From Casuarius casuarius (Eukaryota > Chordata > Aves > Casuariiformes > Casuariidae), in the NCBI GenBank assembly GCA_003342895.1, contig PTFA01000091.1, positions 1,499,660 to 1,563,659 on the forward strand: a stretch of DNA of 64,000 bases, given 5' to 3'. Of this stretch, positions 36,249 through 50,700 are shown piece after piece (within the stretch, counting starts at the first letter, position 1; each line of letters starts with the position of its first letter). Both the position numbers and the translations under genes were made by a program. The notes under the pieces were generated by a model. That model was not told where the DNA came from, made no database searches, and was given only the letters and a program-made list of their open reading frames with translations.

Positions 36249-39200
36249 ACAAAAAAGGAAAGGAACCAAGTAAAATGATAAAGAGATCAGTTTGAAAATA
36301 CTGTTTCTCGAGAGCCTCCCACACCAACCCCCCCCCAGCTAACAGTTTTGTGCAGCTCAAAGATTATTAATAATCAAAACCTGACACTTTCCATCTGAAT
36401 CACATTGTACTTTGTGAAATGCTGCTATTCAAGTAGTAGGGCATTTCTGGCTTTGACAGCTTTTGTCATGTTATGTAAAGACTTACAGCTATTGGCTCTG
36501 CAGCAAGCTGTTTGTTCTTCAAACCTGCAATTTCAGGTGAGACTGGCAATCGTCCTGTATTTGAACAGATTATCCATTTATGTGCATCAACTATTCTCTT
36601 GTACTGAAATCTTTATACAGGCATATACATACCTTGAACATAACAAAGCACATTCACCCTTTTACCCACCCTTCCCGCAAATCAGCTGAAGTATTCACCA
36701 GTGTTATGGCTTATCCTTGCAGGAATTTCATTGTTTTCAACTTCATTGAAAACTGCTCTTTATTGCAAACACTGGAATCTAGAACATTTACTGATGGTAA
36801 AAATGCCTACATTTTGGGTAAAGAAGCACGAGCCCCTCAGCTCCAGCATTTCAGAAAGTGCCAGGTCAGCCTCCTGAAAGGATATCTCATTTATCCTCCA
36901 AGAAAGACTCAAGAGAGTTTGGAGTGGGTTTTTGGGGGTCGATTTTTCAAGGAATATTTTTTGCTTTATTTGTGCTAGACTCAGTGAAATCAGAACTTCA
37001 TCTGCTATTACCCAATTAACAACTTCCAGTCTTTTTTTGTGCAGACCAGACAGCTGGACAGTTTCTCCAAGCTATTATGACAGTTGCATTTGAGTAACAG
37101 CAAAAAAAAAAAAAATCTTAAGTTTCCCAGTGCCCAGGTAGAATCTTTGAGTCACAAGGATGCAAGTTTCTAAAACGGTATCCTCTCATACCATACTTTC
37201 CAACACCTCAGAAGGAAGAAGAGGAGAAGCTCTTGTTTTCATGGTATACTCATGACATTAACAACAGAACTACCTAGTGGACAGCTTCCATGCAAATCTT
37301 TGTTCATTACAGGCCAATTCTCCACTGAAATCAACACTGAACCACAAACGTTCATAACACCGAATGTCAAAGTGAGGTCCCCTCAACCCAATAGGAAGGT
37401 TCATATTTGTAACAAGATGCTCTCGCCTTGAGACAAGACATTAAGAATGCCTAGCACAAAAATAAATAAATAAGAATTATCACCTGTCATCTGATGAATA
37501 ATACCAAGATGACTGTGATAGGTTTAGCCAGAAATCTGTTTCCAGGGCAGATGAGCTTCATATCTCCTTTATATTTTCCTTCTTCAACACATTCCTTGAC
37601 CTTCAAATTTTGTGATTTGAACATCTGGCCTCAAATGACAAAAGCCCTGTGTAGTCAAGCCCAACAAATTTGATGGTAGAAGCTGGATTTGCTACAAATT
37701 TCAGAGTTAATGCAAGTTCATAAGAAGTTCTTATCTCAATAATGTTTCAACATAAATATTGCTGAGAGAATTAAGTAACTAAAACATTCATAAAGAGAGC
37801 TGAGAGGAACGCAGCTAACATGAGAAAGCTATAATAATTTAGGAATTCTATTGAATTTTCTTAAGCTTCTGTATTCTGTCTGGATACCTAAATAAAAAGG
37901 GCATTGAGCTTTTTTTTTTCTTTTTTTAATCTTTCAAGATACAGGAAGCTAGATTAATACCAGTTTTACTTACTATGCTATAACTTCACATGAAATTGAC
38001 CTCTCCCCAGACCCAACATGCTTTTTAATAATTAGTAGTTCCCTCTTAGCTCATTTTTTTAACAGTGGTGGTTAAACACTCCAAGCAAGTGTTGATCTGT
38101 ATTTGCTTTCCTTGCACCACCTCTAAGTCTTTCACACTGCAGTGGGCAAGGGACAATTTCCAGAGCTGCAGGGTCAATTCTAATAAACAGCAGGACTATT
38201 TTAAAAAACAGTAATACATTCCTACATTTCAAACTCCAGTCAAGTCCCTGGAGGGAAGAAAATTAAAGAGCTCTGTTAAACAACTATCAGTAGATCTTCT
38301 CTGTAATTTCTGGCTTCAGGTTATTCACAGATTACAGACACTACCATATTTTTCCCCTTACAGGTTACCAAATACATACCACCAGAAACATGTTAGCAAA
38401 TGTCACGAATTTGCTCTGCTACTTTACTGAAGAACAAAGATGAATCTGCTGCTTGCAGATGCCAGAAAATCTGAACCATGTCTCAGTTTGTAGATCCACT
38501 GTTGTCGCTATAGTAGAAAATTCCCAAGGACTACAGGAACACAAGATCTGACCCTGAAATCTCAAAAATACATTAATTTTTTGTTGCCTTTTTAATTTCT
38601 TTTTTCAGTTTGTGCGTGCACACAATTTTTAAGATATTATTTATTACATTTGACTAACTGAATTGCAGAAACACCTGGACCAAGGCATGCATTACATAGT
38701 GAGTCAGATCTGAAACACACAGGAAGAGAAACTCCATGACCCAAACTATTTTTTAACAGACAAAAGGCTCTAGGAAAAGAAGTCACAGAGGGGTGACTTT
38801 CCTTAAGTCTTGATAAGAACTCTATTTCTTGCAAAGGACAATGTAGTCCTTTCAGATTCCAATTTACAATTCAATTCTTCTAAACTCTACTTCTTGTCCA
38901 ACAAGACATTACACATTCTTCTTCGTTACTTACCTAAAATGGCGGGTAATTTTTATCTTGAACAAGCCAAATGAGTAAATCAACAAAGCACCCATTGTAC
39001 AGGGCTTTTCATGCCATTATGAACAGGACTATTTCAATTGTGAAGTGGAAGATACTTTACAGCAAGAGAGGCAGTGTCATTATGTTTAACACAGTCTACA
39101 AACTGAAGTACTAGACTAAATCAAGAATAGGTCAGAAATACAAACTCTGGCACTGAATGCTGTAGATTTTTATGATGTCTGTGATAGGCATAGGTTATAT

Positions 39201-39963
39201 AACCTATGGGTAGAAACAGTATCTGATAAAAAAGTATATAATTTTTTTCCTAATTTGGGAGAGGGAGGGGGCATGGCCAGCCTTCTGCACTCAGAAATTT
39301 AGTCACACAACTCATGAGCCACTAATTACAGCACACTGTCAATAAATTATGGAGTATGACATTAAAATCCATTAAAATCTCCTTCAAACTCCACAAACAT
39401 GATATTTAAGTTCAATTTCTCACTGTTAAGAGACATGGTACTTTATTAGCTGTAACAAATGCCAACTCTCACTTGGCACTCTGATGGATAAGATAAGAAT
39501 TGTATTGACAGCTGTTCCCACTGATGTCCAGTACAGTTGAGGTTTTGTCTTGCCTCACCTGTCAAGCCTTTCATTAGCAGGTAAAGTGATGTCCTGGTGA
39601 GTGACACAATGAAAATCCCAAAGTTGATCCAACAACAGTCCCGGAATTCATGTGTGTATCATTTAAAACAACAGCACCTATTACTACCCCACATACACTA
39701 AGTTCATATTTCTATTCAAGTATCATCTGATGAGCTCTCAGTCTGCAAAAGCAGAAAACACAGTACACTTCACCCAAGAGGAATATCAGCACAACAATCT
39801 TAAAGTGAGTCTGGGTTAGTTTATTCATCATAATGAAAATACTAAGTGTCTAGAACCTTTTTTTCCTGATACTGTGTGAACAGCTAAAAATAAATTCAAA
39901 TTGATAGCAGCAAACAGCATTATGTTTTCAATTCAGCACAGAACAGCGCCCATACGACATTAA

Positions 39964-40028
39964 AATTCAATGAGATTTAAGCACATGCTTGACTTACAAC
40001 TTATGCTTAACTCATTTGCTGAGTCTGG
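39964..40028. mobile_element. Old sauropsid interspersed repeat remnant
   Basis: The blocks attcaatgagatttaagcac, atgcttgacttacaact and tatgcttaactcatttgctg follow the order of a common turtle/crocodilian repeat (cttcaatggga, tttaagcacatgctta, gtgctttgctgaat). The family name is not recalled. Confidence 0.5.
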
Positions 40029-40185
40029 TTAGTCTGAAGAATTACATTCTGTCAAGGACTGATGCATTTGACCTGCCCAAAGCTGATAACAATTTATGAC
40101 AGAACATTCAACTCTTAAATAAGATTTTATTTAGATACATGAATGAGAGACTGAATCAATATCATCCCTCAGTAAGCCTCCCCTT

Positions 40186-40206
40186 AAAAAAAAAAAAAAA
40201 AAAAAA
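40186..40206. repeat. A21 homopolymer
   Basis: An uninterrupted A run. I checked the sequence before it for a retrotransposed mRNA and saw none. Confidence 0.95.
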
Positions 40207-41959
40207 CCCACTGATGAAACAGACTACCTGCAACTTGTCCATGCTGTAATACCTACACTTACTGCTTCCCAGCTTGATTCCACTGATCTATGTCACAGGA
40301 AACAAAGTCAGCAATAAAACTTAGCCATTAAGAAAGTTTTTTGTTTTGGGTTTTTTTTTTTTTTTTAAGACATATAGAACAGTTCTTCAGCATGCAAGAG
40401 AAATGCTATTCTTGCATGACATTACATTTACGTGATGAGCAGGATCTGAGAACGTGTTCCCTGAACACAGTCTCTGCACATTCCCATTGCCCTTGCAGGC
40501 AAGGGAATCTGAACCCCATTTAAGCTGCTTGCGAACACAGGTAGAACAAAGGAAGGAATTCTAGCCAGGAACATACTGACACATCATCTACACAGCAGAT
40601 AAGGACACTTACAAACACATTTTAATACACATGGCTTACTAGCTGGGTTAGCTCTAGTACTGCCAGAAACAAACATTAATTCTTAGACCGAGTACTGACA
40701 ATCTAAATGAACTCAGATGAAAATCGCTTCACATCTCTTGACTATCAAAGTCCTGTACAAGAACCTTACCTGAGAGAAACATCTAGTTTGCATTTACTTG
40801 TGGCAGAACATCCAGTTCCTATTGTATCTTTGGAAATCCAAGCTAAAAGGTACCCGGGTCAAATCTAGGTCAAAAAGAAAGGCATTTAAAAGTCACTCCT
40901 TTCCTCAAAATTCTCATGACAGCAAGAAGGGATGGAATAGGTAATATGATATGAATGGCTAGAATGATAGTACATGAACATTTTTAAGCAGGAACATAAC
41001 ATGAAAAGGAAGACCTCAGGTAAAGTACCCCAGTACTTTAAAAGGGAATAAATTCATCTAATTAAATGGCTTGTGTGTAGTACTTCTTCATTAGTGCTTT
41101 GTATTAACGGATGTGAAAAGAGACTGTGTCTCGATTATTATACAACTTTCTTTAAAAATGTTTGTCTTCAAACATCATTAAAAACAACAGCCAACCTTGC
41201 CAGCTTCAGGATTTGATAAGTAGCGCTCTGCTCAGGTTAAGAACCTCTCTGGACCATTTTCACACATAGACAGAGGCTGTAAGCATTAAGGGGTGACATT
41301 CATCTCCCCAATGTTTCAGCCATGTCCTGCTGTACAGCAGGAACGGTGCAGACTACTGTGTGTGTTTAGAACCCAGTTACTCCCTGGGCAAGACCAAACT
41401 GAAACCACTGTGAATGTCTGCTAATGAAGTCGTGTTAAAAGCACACTTCCAGATAATAAAGAGATACTGAAACAGGTAACAGACACAAAGATATCATTCA
41501 TGCCACTTCAAAAGTAAAGCACTTCAACTCTACTTCCCAGGAAAAAGCTGACTTGCTTCTAGCAATCCAGAGTACTGTCTGTTTGAATAAACTCCTGCTT
41601 AAGTAAGTTCACCTACAAACATTACAAAACACTTATGAAGAACAGATACTGGTGCTACCAGAGAATCAAGCAGGAATACATACATGAATTCAAACTCACA
41701 ATCATAAACTATTCAACATAATCAAAAAGGACAAGTACTTACTATAAAGCATGAGGAATCTGTTCTGATGCTTAAAAACCTCAGCAATTTTGTCATACAT
41801 ATAGAATATGTTGTTCTGCTAACCATATGTACTCACACATTTCACACTGGGAACTGAGAACAGAAAAAAATTATGCTGATCACAATCCTTTCATTAATAA
41901 TGTATAATGCCTTTTCTCAAAATCTATAGCCTGTCAGACACAAAGGCAACTTCAGTCTT

Positions 41960-41984
41960 AAAAAAAAAAAAAAAAAAAAAAAAA
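41960..41984. repeat. A25 homopolymer
   Basis: The longest A run in the window, followed by T-rich sequence. No recognisable SINE or retrocopy precedes it. Confidence 0.95.
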
Positions 41985-42561
41985 GTTTTTTTATCTTTGC
42001 CTCTAAATACCAGCATGACTCACTGAACTAAGTCATAAGTGATGAGGTTGACAACTAATCCCCAGAGTACTGTTTATCCATCTTCTCATTTATGTAGTCT
42101 CCATTATTGTGGTATCCAACTACCTTCCAAAAGAACAACCACAGTGAAATTTTTCTCTTCCCACTTTGTCAGCAGGAGACTTGATACTGGATTCTTCTAA
42201 AAAAAATAGAATCACTATAAGACTCTGTATTCAGATAGCACCAAGTTCTTTATAAAATAGTCGTGCAAGCAAAGGAAACAGAAATGAATTGAATACTGTA
42301 TTAAAAAAAAAAAAAGCAGTAATAATCCCACAGAGATTCTGATCAGATTTTTTTTGTCCCTTACACAGTAAAGGAAATGAAACATCTAGCATCTTAAAAT
42401 CTGCATACCCGATTTCTATTTACTTTGATTTTCCTTTTTATTTTCAGTCATACCTGTTTCTTCCTGTACATTCCCAATGTCAGAAACCTCTTAAAAATAA
42501 AACAATAATTTTTTAGCGATTTCAGATGAGGAAAAAGTTTTCCCCAACAGTGGTCTCATGT

Positions 42562-42672
42562 TTGGAGTAAAGAGATTTGGCTTCAATTTCTGCCTCTTGC
42601 CAAAGAGTAAGGGTGCTTTTTTGCTTTTTATTTCTGAGCTTCAGTTTCTGATCTGTAAAATGGTGCTTCTCT
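42562..42672 (-). mobile_element. MIR SINE, reverse orientation
   Basis: The plus strand reads ttggcttcaatttctgcctc, a diverged middle, then tgagcttcagtttctgatct and gtaaaatgg. That is the reverse-complement MIR core (GCCTCAGTTTCC, ATCTGTAAAATGGGG). The small open frame starting at 42558 is a translation of this element. Confidence 0.78.
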
Positions 42673-44702
42673 TCCTTCATTCTCTGTGCTCTTTATGTTG
42701 CAATCTCCTCACAGCAAGGCTGTCTCATCAGTATGGCTTGTATTGTTTAACATGGCATAACCTAACTTTATTGTAGTTGGAAACTACTGGTGCTCGCTAA
42801 TACAAACCCATTATCACAATAAAAAAGAAAGGAAGGAAGCACCATTTAGAAGAGAACAAATAATACACAGAAGTACAAAAAGTACGTATTTTGAAAATTG
42901 AGGATTTTTTTTTTTCTTTAAGGTCAGGAATCTACAGCTACCTTTCTAGTCAACCGTTCCATTGGTGCTGCTTGTGATCTGTGAATGCAGAGAAAAGGAC
43001 TGGATCACATAGTTGCCAATGTTCTCATACTTCTTCCTGCAAAAATTTCTACAAGCATCTCATATCCCTAGACACAAATAATGAGAATTCAGTCATAAAA
43101 GTATTTTGGGCCTCTTTACCAAACCAGTAAATTAAGTAATAAAAAGAACTTGAATTTGAATGAAACTTGAGAAACTTGTAAAAATAAAATTTATGCATAC
43201 AATACAACTCCAGAATATGAACTGTATTTTCTAATGGAAGTTCTTGATGTCATGAGCAATATAAGATATGCACATGTTCAGCCCAGGAGCTGCTTCAGTG
43301 AGCTTCACTTCACTGTACACAATATGATCATGAACTGAAAAAGAAATTGAAAGTGAATTGAAGTGAATTCCTCCTAACTCCAGCACATTATAGCCTTTTT
43401 GGAAGAGTCACAAAGCTAAAGATTTTGTTCAGAAAAAAGTAGCTTTTGTATATGCTTGACAAACTAGATGAAAACATGTACCACCCACAACCAAACCGTT
43501 ACTTCTAGCCTACTTCAACATAAGGGTGAAAGAAATAACAAATGCTCTTGGGATCTGTCAGCCTGCCATTACTTTCATGTATTTCAGAAGACACATACAT
43601 GCATACAGACACATTGAACCTGACACATTGTGTCTAGGAAACGTACACAAACTGGTTTTGGACTGCCTCGAGCCCAGTCAGCTATGTTGACAGCCTTTTC
43701 CTATCTTTTACATAAAGTACTGAGACTGATAGGAAATTATTCAGGAACTATGCTCAGGTGCTCTGTGAACAATGCTCTAATACTCTTTTCATATTTGCAT
43801 GATGATAAAAATCACTTGTTACTTCAGCACTGAGTCATCTTTTCCCTTCTCTCCTAAGAAAAGCAGTATTATTAATCTAGTATGTTTATCACCAGCTCTG
43901 TGATTGAAAGCCCTATTGTTCCAGGACTTGAAGATTTATTTGTCAAGTCTGACAGCTCTGATGTAGCCTTGCAGTTAAAATCAGTGTCTGGAAAGGAATT
44001 TATAAAATCTTGAGCTCTAGGAAATAGCCAAAAACATGGTAAAATGAGATGTTTGAAATGAGGAGACAAATTAAATATCTAGATAAAAGTCCACATTTTC
44101 ATTAAAAAAAAAAAAAAGACTCACTGGAAAGATATAAAAATCTTCTGTAACACTGAAATGCTAAATTTTGCATGTGTTTTGATTTAAAATATATTTCTGT
44201 TTTATAGAAGACATATTTAAAATTCATCTAGACATTTTTTATTCTTGGTCTTTTCAGGAAAACAGATTTAAAAGACACACAAACATCTAGTGTAAAGACG
44301 AGACACAGCCTTGGCTCTTGCCTGCAGAGTAAAAGTAGTGGCGTATCCTTAGCCTGAATTTAACTACATGCATTTGGAAAGTTAAGCCCTTTATATGACT
44401 AACCTTATCACGCTTCCGCAGTGCTTTATAATGACACATTTTAAATAATTTTCTTAATCAGGTAGCTCCATAATACATTGTGAGAAATCTAACCTGTGGA
44501 CTCAGCTGAATCCCTAAGTGTTTAAATAAATCAGGATCAAATCAAACATAAATAAAAGAATTCTAGTAGATTCAGAATACAGAAAATTCAATGTATATTT
44601 CCAAAGCACTGTTACATACTGTGTAATCTTAACAAAAAAGAGCAGGGTTAGAGGTCACATATTTGTTTGAGTAACCATATATCACATATGCACAGAAATT
44701 AT

Positions 44703-44752
44703 GGGCCAGATCCCTCTCTGGTATAAATTGGCATAGCCTCATTTAAGTCAAG
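44703..44752. mobile_element. Half of an old palindromic DNA element
   Basis: The blocks gggccagatccctctctggt and ataaattggcatagcctc resemble the left half of a sauropsid hairpin element (gggccagatcctcagctggt, gtaaatyggcatagctcc). The right half is not recognisable. Confidence 0.55.
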
Positions 44753-47700
44753 ATCTGAATACATAAATCTTTGTATTATCCACAGACATGCTTATAGATG
44801 TATATATTTCTATAATGGCTTTAACACTGGACTTGGCATAGAATCTCAAATCTGTCAGAATCTGCATTATGAGACTTACACAAGCTTGAGTATACTATAG
44901 CAGTAAGAGAAGCTGCCAGGATTCTACATATCTAGCCAGACTTGGATATTCTCCAATTACACCAAAAGCTGTTTTGTCAATGCAAGAGAAATAAATCAGA
45001 GAAGATGCATTTCACCTTTAGGAAAGCCAAGCAATCAGTTCATCCATCATCTTCCATCAGTGAGAAGTTTAGTAAATAGAAGCAGAATAGGAGTCAATAA
45101 AATATGCTTAAATACCACCCAGGCCTTTACTTGCTGTGCTTTTAATTTGGTAAATAAATGCCTTCCGCTGGGCATGCACCCTAGAGTCTCTGCAGTGACG
45201 CAGATTAAGTGCTCTGTTAGCATTACATTGCTGAATGGATCTCAGAGGTATAGCTAACTATAATGGCCTTGAAACATTCAGCCTAAATCTCCCCGCTGCT
45301 CAATTTCAAACATTAAAAGGTGCATGTGGGGGTAAGAAAACTCTGGAGTTAAAAATATAAACCTTTTTATGGTTTTATTTAATCTGTTAACTATACAAAC
45401 AAGAAATGTGTGTCTTACAGGTGAGAAGACAAAGTGTAATAATATCCAAGAAATCTTGTAACATGTATTGGTAATTAAATTAAATTAAATTTAGCCCCCA
45501 AAGGCATGTTCTGTGTGTGTTTTTGAGGCCTAATTAAGAATATATATCAGGAAAAAAAAATCACCATGTATGAACAGCACAGTATGGGCAAGAAAAGGGG
45601 ATCTATGTTGCCAGAGTTCTTATATTACCATAAGGATTTTTCGTTCTGGCTGTCTTTTCATTGACCTGTTCTGTAAGTAATGCATAGTATGTGGTGAGCA
45701 TTTATTGAGTTTTTATTATGTTGATATAAAATCTAATACTGTTCTTCCATAAGAATAAAGTGTAAGAGGAAAAAAATGCACAATGACTTAATTTTCAAAA
45801 GTGCTCAACATCTATGCTCATAGTTCAAATTCTGGAACAGCTCAGTACCAATTTAAAAAAAAAAAAAAGAGAGAGTTGGTTGTGTTAGGTATGTATGATA
45901 TTTGGAACAAATCAGCCAAGAGGCCTGGTAATGAACAGCTGTAATTCTGGATAATTAGGCTGGTAAATGAAATCTTAGTTGTTGTGACTGTGGTTGCTGA
46001 GATCACGAAAACCTATTCAGACTTTGGTCCACTGAACTGTAAAAATGTTTGCACATGCTGCTCTAGCGAGTTTTGTCAGGGTGTATTTTCCAGTTAGGTG
46101 TATGCATAATTTTTACAAGATAAAGGACCAATGTTCTTAGCCATCCCCAAGAGATGGGTGTCCAGAACAATGTTGCACTGCCGCCATTTCCAGTACAACA
46201 AATGGTAGCAGGGAGCTCCCTTTAGATCACGCCAGAAGCCGTCAGTGACAGTGGAGTAGGAGGAAGAACAGAAGCCCAGAAATTGAAATGCAAAATGGTA
46301 AAGAAAAAAAAATCACTTTACCCTCTACCTACCAAAACATGACAGCAACTACATTCTCTCAAATAACATGATTTCTTTGAATAAAAAATGATGGTGGAGA
46401 CAGGACGGAAAAGGAGGAAGTTCTTTCTATTTAAACTAAAATTCAGTAAGTATAAATAAAGGGGAGATGCTGACAACTGAAGGCATCTCCTTTAATAGAT
46501 GCATGTGATTGTTTCTAATGTGATGTCGCACTTCAGAGGAAAAGTAGGCAATGATGTATAGAAGGCAACACATGCATAGCTGATGAGGGATTTTATCAGG
46601 GAATTCACAGATTTTGATGGACATTCTGTGGGCTTTTAACACAAAATTATTCTGAGATGGGGCTTAGCAAAGCTCCCAGACATGTTATTTGTGGAATCTT
46701 GTTTCGTGCTGTTTAAATGACCTTTACTATTTTTTACTAATGTTTGCCTCTAATTCCTCTCTGGCATAATATTGAAATATTAATCAAAATGCCTGAAGTC
46801 TGTGCAAAGGCAATTGAGTGCCAGAATGCACCACAATGCATGCTTAAGAAGGGAGGCTAAAAAATGTCTAGATCCCTTGCAGACCATAGGTACAGTGCTC
46901 ATATTATGGCAAGGGAACAGTGAAACAGCTTGTACAGAGGAGGACACAATGCACTGTTTTCCTTTTTCTCTAGACATGAAAGAAGTCCATTAACTATGCC
47001 ACTTCTTCAGTTAAGAATATTACAGAGGTAAGAAGCAAGCCCTTAGATTTGGTTGCAAAGAGTAGACATAAGAGTAGATAAACCCATTGTCCTCTCCTGA
47101 TAAAAAGCATCATAGCTACAACATATTCCTAGCATAGATATGATATATATTTGCAAAATTATATTCTAATTGTCAAAGGAATTTTCAGGAGTATGCAGGG
47201 TAGAAGTGGTAATTCATTGTGGGTTTAGTCTTAGCCAGTAGGCTAAGGTAGGCTTATATGCCCTGGGAGAGCATAATAGCATTTGTTCAACAGCTCAGGA
47301 GATTTAGCATAGCACAAGAACACCAAAGAAATAGATCAAAAGGGTAAACAGCAACACTATCAAGACAGAGATTTATCTATGGGATTTCTACAGTTGATTA
47401 GCATCACCCACCGTAGCATAAGTGTTCTTCCCATCCTCCTTGCCATCACACTGCAGCTGCTTCTGGCCCTGCCAAGCAATGAGATAAAGAATTCTTTCTG
47501 GAATGGTATAACCAAAATGCAGAAGTGTCTTTGAGAACACAACTGCATATTTTTTCGTATTGCTGTCAGATTTCATACATAAATTAGCTGATGTTACAGA
47601 TGCTTCAATAATAAATTCCTTTTATTCCCCCACATGCTTTCCTATTACACTCAGAAATGCACTACACAAAACACATGCATTGTCAAGCACCACTGGGAAA

Positions 47701-50700
47701 AGCAATATAAGTATATCAGTAGGGAGGCAACGAAATGAGAAAAAGAAGTTTAGCAATCTCTAATGAGGTCCTTCTAGTCTCGAGCTCAAGCTTCTAAGAG
47801 CAAGGCAGGGAAATTCCAAATAATTTCAAAAAAATTCTCAAATATAACTTTGATCAAAACTCAATCTTTCAATGTAACTCAAGCAATTTTAATGTGAAAG
47901 ACAGGTCTAATTAACAAATCCTTTCCTTTTCATTTTTATTATATTTCAATAGAAGCTCTGAATTTTATTATCAACCTTACCTACTTCATTTGTAATAGGA
48001 AATGTCAAACTCATTTTCCCTTTTTTGTGGTTCAACAAGTCTTGAATCTTCTTCTTTGTAGCTCTGCCTTAAAAATAAGGATTTTCACCTTATTACCACT
48101 TATTTCTAGCTGGCAGGGACATCTTCTATGGGATGAGAAATATGAATTTGGAAAAAAGAGAATAAAAAGGAGGACCAGAATCCCTGTCTCCTGGCCAAGT
48201 AGCCTCTATATTTTGATAACCTTCCACATGAAACCACTGAGCTAGCACTTACTCTGTTTTTAAAATGACTTAGATACCTAACTGAAGAGAACAACTGAGG
48301 CTGTAAAGCCTGATCTAGAAGATCGGGGCAAGAGATGTAAGATGCAACTCTGCCTCTGTAAGTCATTAGGGACCAGTGACTATAAAGTGCACATTAATTT
48401 GTTGATAATTGTTAGAGAAACTTGGAGAATTTTTGTCTGAAAATGCTGATTTGTTGAATCTGCAATTGTTGGGTCAGGAATTTGCTCTTCTTTCCCCTCA
48501 CCTGTTGGATCTTGTCGCTGTTGAATGGATAATGAAATACGAATTGAAAAAGAGAAAGGTGAGGCTACTCCAAGTGAAGCAGAGAGGAGATAAAATTTAA
48601 CTCCTCCACAGTGCAAGAGAATGTCCCAACCCCTGAACTTCTGGGTATCCTGCAGTGACTGCATGGCTCTTCGTGGTACTGGTTTGTAATACAATCTCAG
48701 ACAGGGCCCGCTAGACACTACTGTGATCCTGTCAAATGCTGGCCAGTTCAGGCCAAACTAATAAGAGTGGATACAGTTATTAAGTATTTCTTGCACTTCA
48801 AACAGGATTCATTGCTTCCGTTCTGCAACAACATACAGACTCCCAGGAAAACGCATACACTTGATTCAGCAGTACTGGCTCAGCACCTGCACCTGCAATT
48901 GGATGACAGGCTTCCCCCCATACACACTATAGAAATCCTTTCCCTCCCTCAACACCTCTTCTCCTGATGCCCCCTTGAAACATCCCTCCTCTCCTGCTGT
49001 TCCACAGAACCTTCCTCTTTGCCTTCAGTTTGTCCTTCCATCAGCTAACTCTCTTGTTGTTCCCCCTCCACCCTGTCCTCTGCAAAGCAATCACACTCAC
49101 AATACTTCTAACGTTTTTTAAAAAGCAATGTAGATCTTCATTATCTTTTTCCCTGTAGTGATTTAAACACAAAAAGCTACATATTGATGCTCTTAGGAAA
49201 AGTCAGATGGCATGGCCCAGTTTGTTTCCTAAAATTCACATTTTATGGCAACTGTATTATTGCTGTAAAATGTCATCTCCTGGTGATAACACAACAGGCA
49301 ATAAACCCCCTCCTACGGCCAGGATAACAGTTGGGAACCCCTAAGGAGCAGGGGAGATAGAAAGGAAGTGCAAGAGCAAAAAAAACCATGCAAAAATTGC
49401 TGCCTTTTAATATTCATTAGTACAAAATTGAGACAGATGAAGGCATTTTTCAAGCATCATAAATACTTTTGGCACCCTGTGATGCATCTGGAATGAAATA
49501 ATCCACAGTAACAGGTACAGTCTGTGATAGCAACTGTTCCGCTTGGGGCAGTGAGATCTGTAAGCAAATTCTGAGTGTACGGGGGGGTGCCAGGCCAAAA
49601 TCATGAGATTGCTTTTCAATGCATTGATACAGCCACTGAGTGTGAGCAACAGGCCAGAAATAACGGAAGGGAAAATAAAAGCAATATATGAAATAGGGGG
49701 AGCTGACAGCAGAATATCTTGCTAGAGCCTCCTTTTTACATTCTCCTCATTGGAGTGCCCCAGGTACCACAAAACCTCCATATTCAAAGCTGTTTTTTTA
49801 AAAGGATGCTTTGAAACAGCTATCAGGCCTCTCCTGTCCTCATTGTCATCCAGTATCAGAGAGCTCTCAAATGGCATGGGTCAGAACTCTCTTATATCAA
49901 GATCAGGGGGAAAGGCCAACACAATGCTCAGCTTCCAGATCTGCATCTGAATCTCTCCCCAAGAGTAGTATTTCTCCTAGAGCCCATATGCTGGATTAAA
50001 ATTTCAAAACCTGATATTTAATCCTAGATGAATAACTGAATTCTCTCCCCTCAGTAACAGAGTTTCTTAAAAGGAAACAACTAATTTGAAATTGTGTTTT
50101 ACTCTCTCGCATATAAAACTCTGACAGCTTTTCAAATGGCTTCTGATAGCTGCTTCTTGCATATTAAGAGAGTTTCTCACTATTTTATGCTGCTTTCCTT
50201 TCTAGGACAAGAATAGTTACTCTGCTTCCAGCACACTAAAAATTCATCCTAACTGACTTTGCCCTCTGTTTGCTTTCCTTTTCTAAATATCAGTATTTTA
50301 GATATTCTTCTACATATCTTACTAACTCTTCCTTGTACCATGTCATGTCCCTCTAATCTGGTTTAGAAGTATTCCAAGCAGTGTCCTCCTGTGTATGCCA
50401 GAAGACTTACTCATAAACAAATCAGATTTTCCCAGCTGTGGAATGGCAACATCTATCAGAAGGACAGAATGGATAGGAGGCAGTGGGACTAGACCTGTCT
50501 ACTGCAATCTATCATGACAGACCTGCCAAAGCCCTAATTTAAGGCACGGAGTTAAGGAAGTATGGTTTCTTTAGAGCTGACACTTTTGCTTCTGCTGATT
50601 CCACTGTGGGATGGTAACCTCACAGTTTAAGGCTTTTAGCAGGATTCAGAGTTCAGCTATCAATACTGCAAGTCCTCTGTAGGCAACTGGGCATAGTATC

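Larger units (their letters stand above)
31001..44000 (-). other. UNC5D: UNC5D intron 1, middle part
   Basis: This is AT-rich non-coding sequence. Recognisable items are a G-quadruplex motif (36224-36248), a C-rich run near 36330-36338, an old palindromic-element piece (39964-40028), A21 and A25 runs (40186-40206, 41960-41984), a reverse-strand MIR (42562-42672) and an ambiguous base at 35396. The 132-codon open frame at 36580-36978 is the longest in the window but has no recognisable domain and no codon-use signal that I can see. No RNA gene is recognised. Confidence 0.8.

Noticed and set aside
36580..36978. Longest open frame in the window (132 codons, plus strand) overlapping another of 94 codons
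   Set aside because: No recognisable domain or family, intronic context and ordinary AT-rich composition; a frame of this length is expected by chance in 64 kb.
41500..41984. A25 run considered as the tail of a processed retrocopy
   Set aside because: The sequence on its 5' side shows no coding frame, SINE or recognisable transcript.
48380..48718. 112-codon open frame on the minus strand
   Set aside because: No recognisable motif, and no splice context linking it to UNC5D.
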